Assembly: GCA_944393305.1 (NCBI GenBank)
Contig: CALXZS010000084.1
Coordinates: 1 to 5,899 of the forward strand
Direction of reading: 5' to 3'
From: an uncultured Clostridia bacterium
GTDB lineage: Bacteria; Bacillota; Clostridia; TANB77; CAG-508
DNA: 5,899 nt
Each line of letters opens with the position of its first letter. Within the stretch, counting starts at the first letter, position 1. This document shows, one piece after another, positions 4,866 through 5,899 of the stretch. Under the pieces are notes generated by a model, which was given only the letters and a program-made list of their open reading frames with translations, made no database searches and was not told the origin of the DNA. A program made the translations under genes and the position numbers.

Positions 4866-5163
4866 TTGTAACTGCAACTGTAATTGTACTTGCAATTGCA
4901 GAGAAACTAATAATGATTGCACAAGGGAAGAATTAATGAATAATGTAAGAAAATATAATTTTGCAATAACAGAACTTGCACTTTATTTAAATACACATCC
5001 TTGTGATGAAAATGCTTTAGCTTTGCATAGGGAATACTGTAAGTGTTATAGAGATGCAGTAGAAAAGTATCAAAAAATGTATGGACCACTTTCAATTTTC
5101 TATCCATGCAATAGATGGAGATGGCTAGAAAATCCATGGCCATGGGAAGGAGGATGTAACTAA
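4855..5163 (+). CDS. cotJB: spore coat protein CotJB
   Basis: This is a 102-residue protein if translation begins at GTG 4855. That start is preceded by AAGGAGGG (4839-4846) at 8 nt; an in-frame ATG at 4831 lies upstream of this ribosome binding site and is rejected. The CotJB core is clear: FAITELALYLNTHPCDENAL (36-55), then a helical REYCKCYRDAVEKYQKMYGPL (59-79), and the Trp/Pro-rich end RWRWLENPWPWE (87-98). The first 15 codons form a Cys-Asn repeat (NCNCNCNCTCNC, 4-15). There are 12 Cys in 102 residues, also at 22, 50, 62, 64, 85 and 101. Overlaps with cotJA (11 bp) and cotJC (1 bp) imply translational coupling. The exact role of CotJB in the coat is not known. Confidence 0.92.
   Translation: MEGNCNCNCNCTCNCRETNNDCTREELMNNVRKYNFAITELALYLNTHPCDENALALHREYCKCYRDAVEKYQKMYGPLSIFYPCNRWRWLENPWPWEGGCN
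4864..4899 (+). repeat. hexanucleotide tandem repeat (AAY TGY)x6 coding for Asn-Cys
   Basis: Six in-frame hexamers follow one another: AATTGT, AACTGC, AACTGT, AATTGT, ACTTGC, AATTGC. Only one codon departs from the Asn-Cys pattern (Thr at the fifth). Third-position T/C variation shows selection on the protein, or age of the repeat, rather than a fresh slippage product. It also overlaps the last two bases of the cotJA stop codon. Confidence 0.9.
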
Positions 5164-5786
5164 TGTGGACTTATAATAAAACTTTACAATATCCGATAAA
5201 AATAAAACAAAAAGACCCTCGCTTAGCAAAATTTATTATTTCGCAATATGGTGGTCCTGATGGAGAGCTTGCAGCTTCACTTAGATATTTGTCACAAAGA
5301 TTTGGCATGCCAGACCAAATAGCAAAAGCAACTTTGAATGATATAGGAACTGAAGAACTTGCACACTTAGAAATGGTAGGAACAATTGTTCATCAATTAA
5401 CTAATGGTATTACTGCTCAGGAAGCAGAAGAAATGGGATTAGGTGCATATTATACAGACCATGGATTAGACGTATATCCACAAGCAGCAGCAGGATTTCC
5501 ATTTGACGCTAATTGCTTGGCTTGTAAAGGTGACCCAATAGCAAATTTACAAGAAGACTTAGCAGCAGAGCAAAAAGCAAGAGCAACTTATGAAAAACTT
5601 ATAGATCTTTGTAAAGACAATCCAGATGTAGTAGACCCACTAAGATATTTAAGAGAAAGAGAAATTGTACACTTCCAAAGATTCGGAGAAGCGCTAAGAG
5701 GAGTTCAAGATAAATTGGCAGAAAGAAGAATGCATTCAATAAATAACTGTAATTTAAACATGAATAACAACAATAATTGTAACTAA
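5163..5786 (+). CDS. cotJC: CotJC, manganese-catalase-family spore coat protein
   Basis: This 207-residue protein starts MWTYNKTLQYPIKIKQ, typical of CotJC. The di-manganese ligands of the Mn-catalase fold are all present: E35 (GPDGELAA), E65 and H68 (EELAHLEM), E136 (AAEQKARATYE), and H170 (REREIVHFQRF). It is therefore probably a ferritin-like dimetal protein able to disproportionate hydrogen peroxide, held in the inner spore coat; activity is inferred. It is longer than the 189-residue Bacillus protein because of an 18-residue tail (190-207) with ten Asn and two Cys. The ATG (TAATG overlap with the cotJB stop) follows AAGGAGG (5147-5153) by 9 nt. It is the last gene of the cotJ operon. No convincing hairpin-plus-T terminator is seen in the 36 bp before the next promoter. 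Confidence 0.95.
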   Translation: MWTYNKTLQYPIKIKQKDPRLAKFIISQYGGPDGELAASLRYLSQRFGMPDQIAKATLNDIGTEELAHLEMVGTIVHQLTNGITAQEAEEMGLGAYYTDHGLDVYPQAAAGFPFDANCLACKGDPIANLQEDLAAEQKARATYEKLIDLCKDNPDVVDPLRYLREREIVHFQRFGEALRGVQDKLAERRMHSINNCNLNMNNNNNCN

Positions 5787-5822
5787 AATACGTTTGAAAT
5801 TATAAAAATTTGGTAAAAAGTA

Positions 5823-5851
5823 TTGATTTTGTAAATAAAATAAGTTATAAT
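5823..5851 (+). promoter_or_regulatory. sigma-A promoter for a gene or RNA beyond the right edge
   Basis: TTGATT (5823-5828), a 17-bp spacer and a perfect TATAAT (5846-5851). Transcription should begin near 5858, just before the hairpin at 5864-5886. No ribosome binding site or start codon is seen before the window ends. Confidence 0.8.
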
Positions 5852-5863
5852 GAATATACTAGT

Positions 5864-5886
5864 AAAGATACTTTTGAAGTATCTTT
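5864..5886 (+). repeat. perfect hairpin at the predicted 5' end of the rightmost transcript
   Basis: AAAGATACTT (5864-5873) and AAGTATCTTT (5877-5886) are perfectly complementary around TTG; in RNA the loop would open to about five bases. It begins about 6 nt after the expected transcription start. It could be a 5' stabilising hairpin, the first stem of a leader RNA or small RNA, or an operator. No T-tract follows (GTCCG), so it is not a terminator. The remaining 13 bases are too few to identify an RNA family. Confidence 0.6.
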
Positions 5887-5899
5887 GTCCGAATCAAAT

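Noticed and set aside
4864..4899. The AAYTGY array as a CRISPR-like or regulatory repeat
   Set aside because: The units are contiguous hexamers in frame with CotJB, with no spacers; they encode an Asn-Cys tail.
4907..5143. Minus-strand frame of 78 codons opposite cotJB
   Set aside because: It is antisense to a conserved coat gene, with no domain.

Overview
The window is a strongly A+T-rich stretch whose proteins are full of Lys, Asn and Ile, encoded with A/T-ending codons. Nearly every gene has a strong AGGAGG-type ribosome binding site, and several promoters are textbook sigma-A with 17-bp spacers. It carries a cotJABC spore-coat operon, so the source is a spore-forming low-GC Firmicute, most likely an anaerobic (possibly uncultured gut) member of the Clostridia. 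I cannot name a species.

Layout, left to right. (1) 1-220, minus: the N-terminal part of a dCMP deaminase that runs off the window. (2) 221-366: a divergent promoter region. (3) 367-1809, plus: pyruvate kinase, with a strong hairpin terminator behind it. (4) 2044-2664, plus: a two-helix membrane protein of the YcxB-like type under its own promoter. (5) 2684-3443, minus: a compact two-gene operon of a 57-residue VbhA-type antitoxin followed by a Fic AMP-transferase toxin. The genes overlap by 8 bp and have an extended -10 promoter and a terminator. (6) About 3505-3555: a GC-rich nested palindrome unlike the surrounding DNA, lying between the toxin-antitoxin promoter and the next gene. (7) 3563-4183, minus: a flavodoxin-fold iron-sulfur flavoprotein / NADPH-dependent FMN reductase-like protein. 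(8) 4184-4550: an AT-rich intergenic region with promoters, hairpins and one doubtful small membrane ORF. (9) 4551-5786, plus: cotJA-cotJB-cotJC, translationally linked by short overlaps; cotJC encodes a Mn-catalase-family protein. (10) 5787-5899: a strong sigma-A promoter and a perfect hairpin at the start of a transcript that leaves the window.

How the genes work together: pyruvate kinase and dCMP deaminase are housekeeping genes with independent promoters. The Fic/antitoxin pair is a self-contained accessory module. The cotJ genes form one sporulation unit acting in the mother cell. The best candidates for new biology are the small antitoxin, which is easily missed and has an Asp where the inhibitory motif normally has Ser/Thr; the palindromic element beside it; and the Cys/Asn-rich tails shared by all three CotJ proteins. 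I see no CRISPR array, transposase, tRNA or rRNA.
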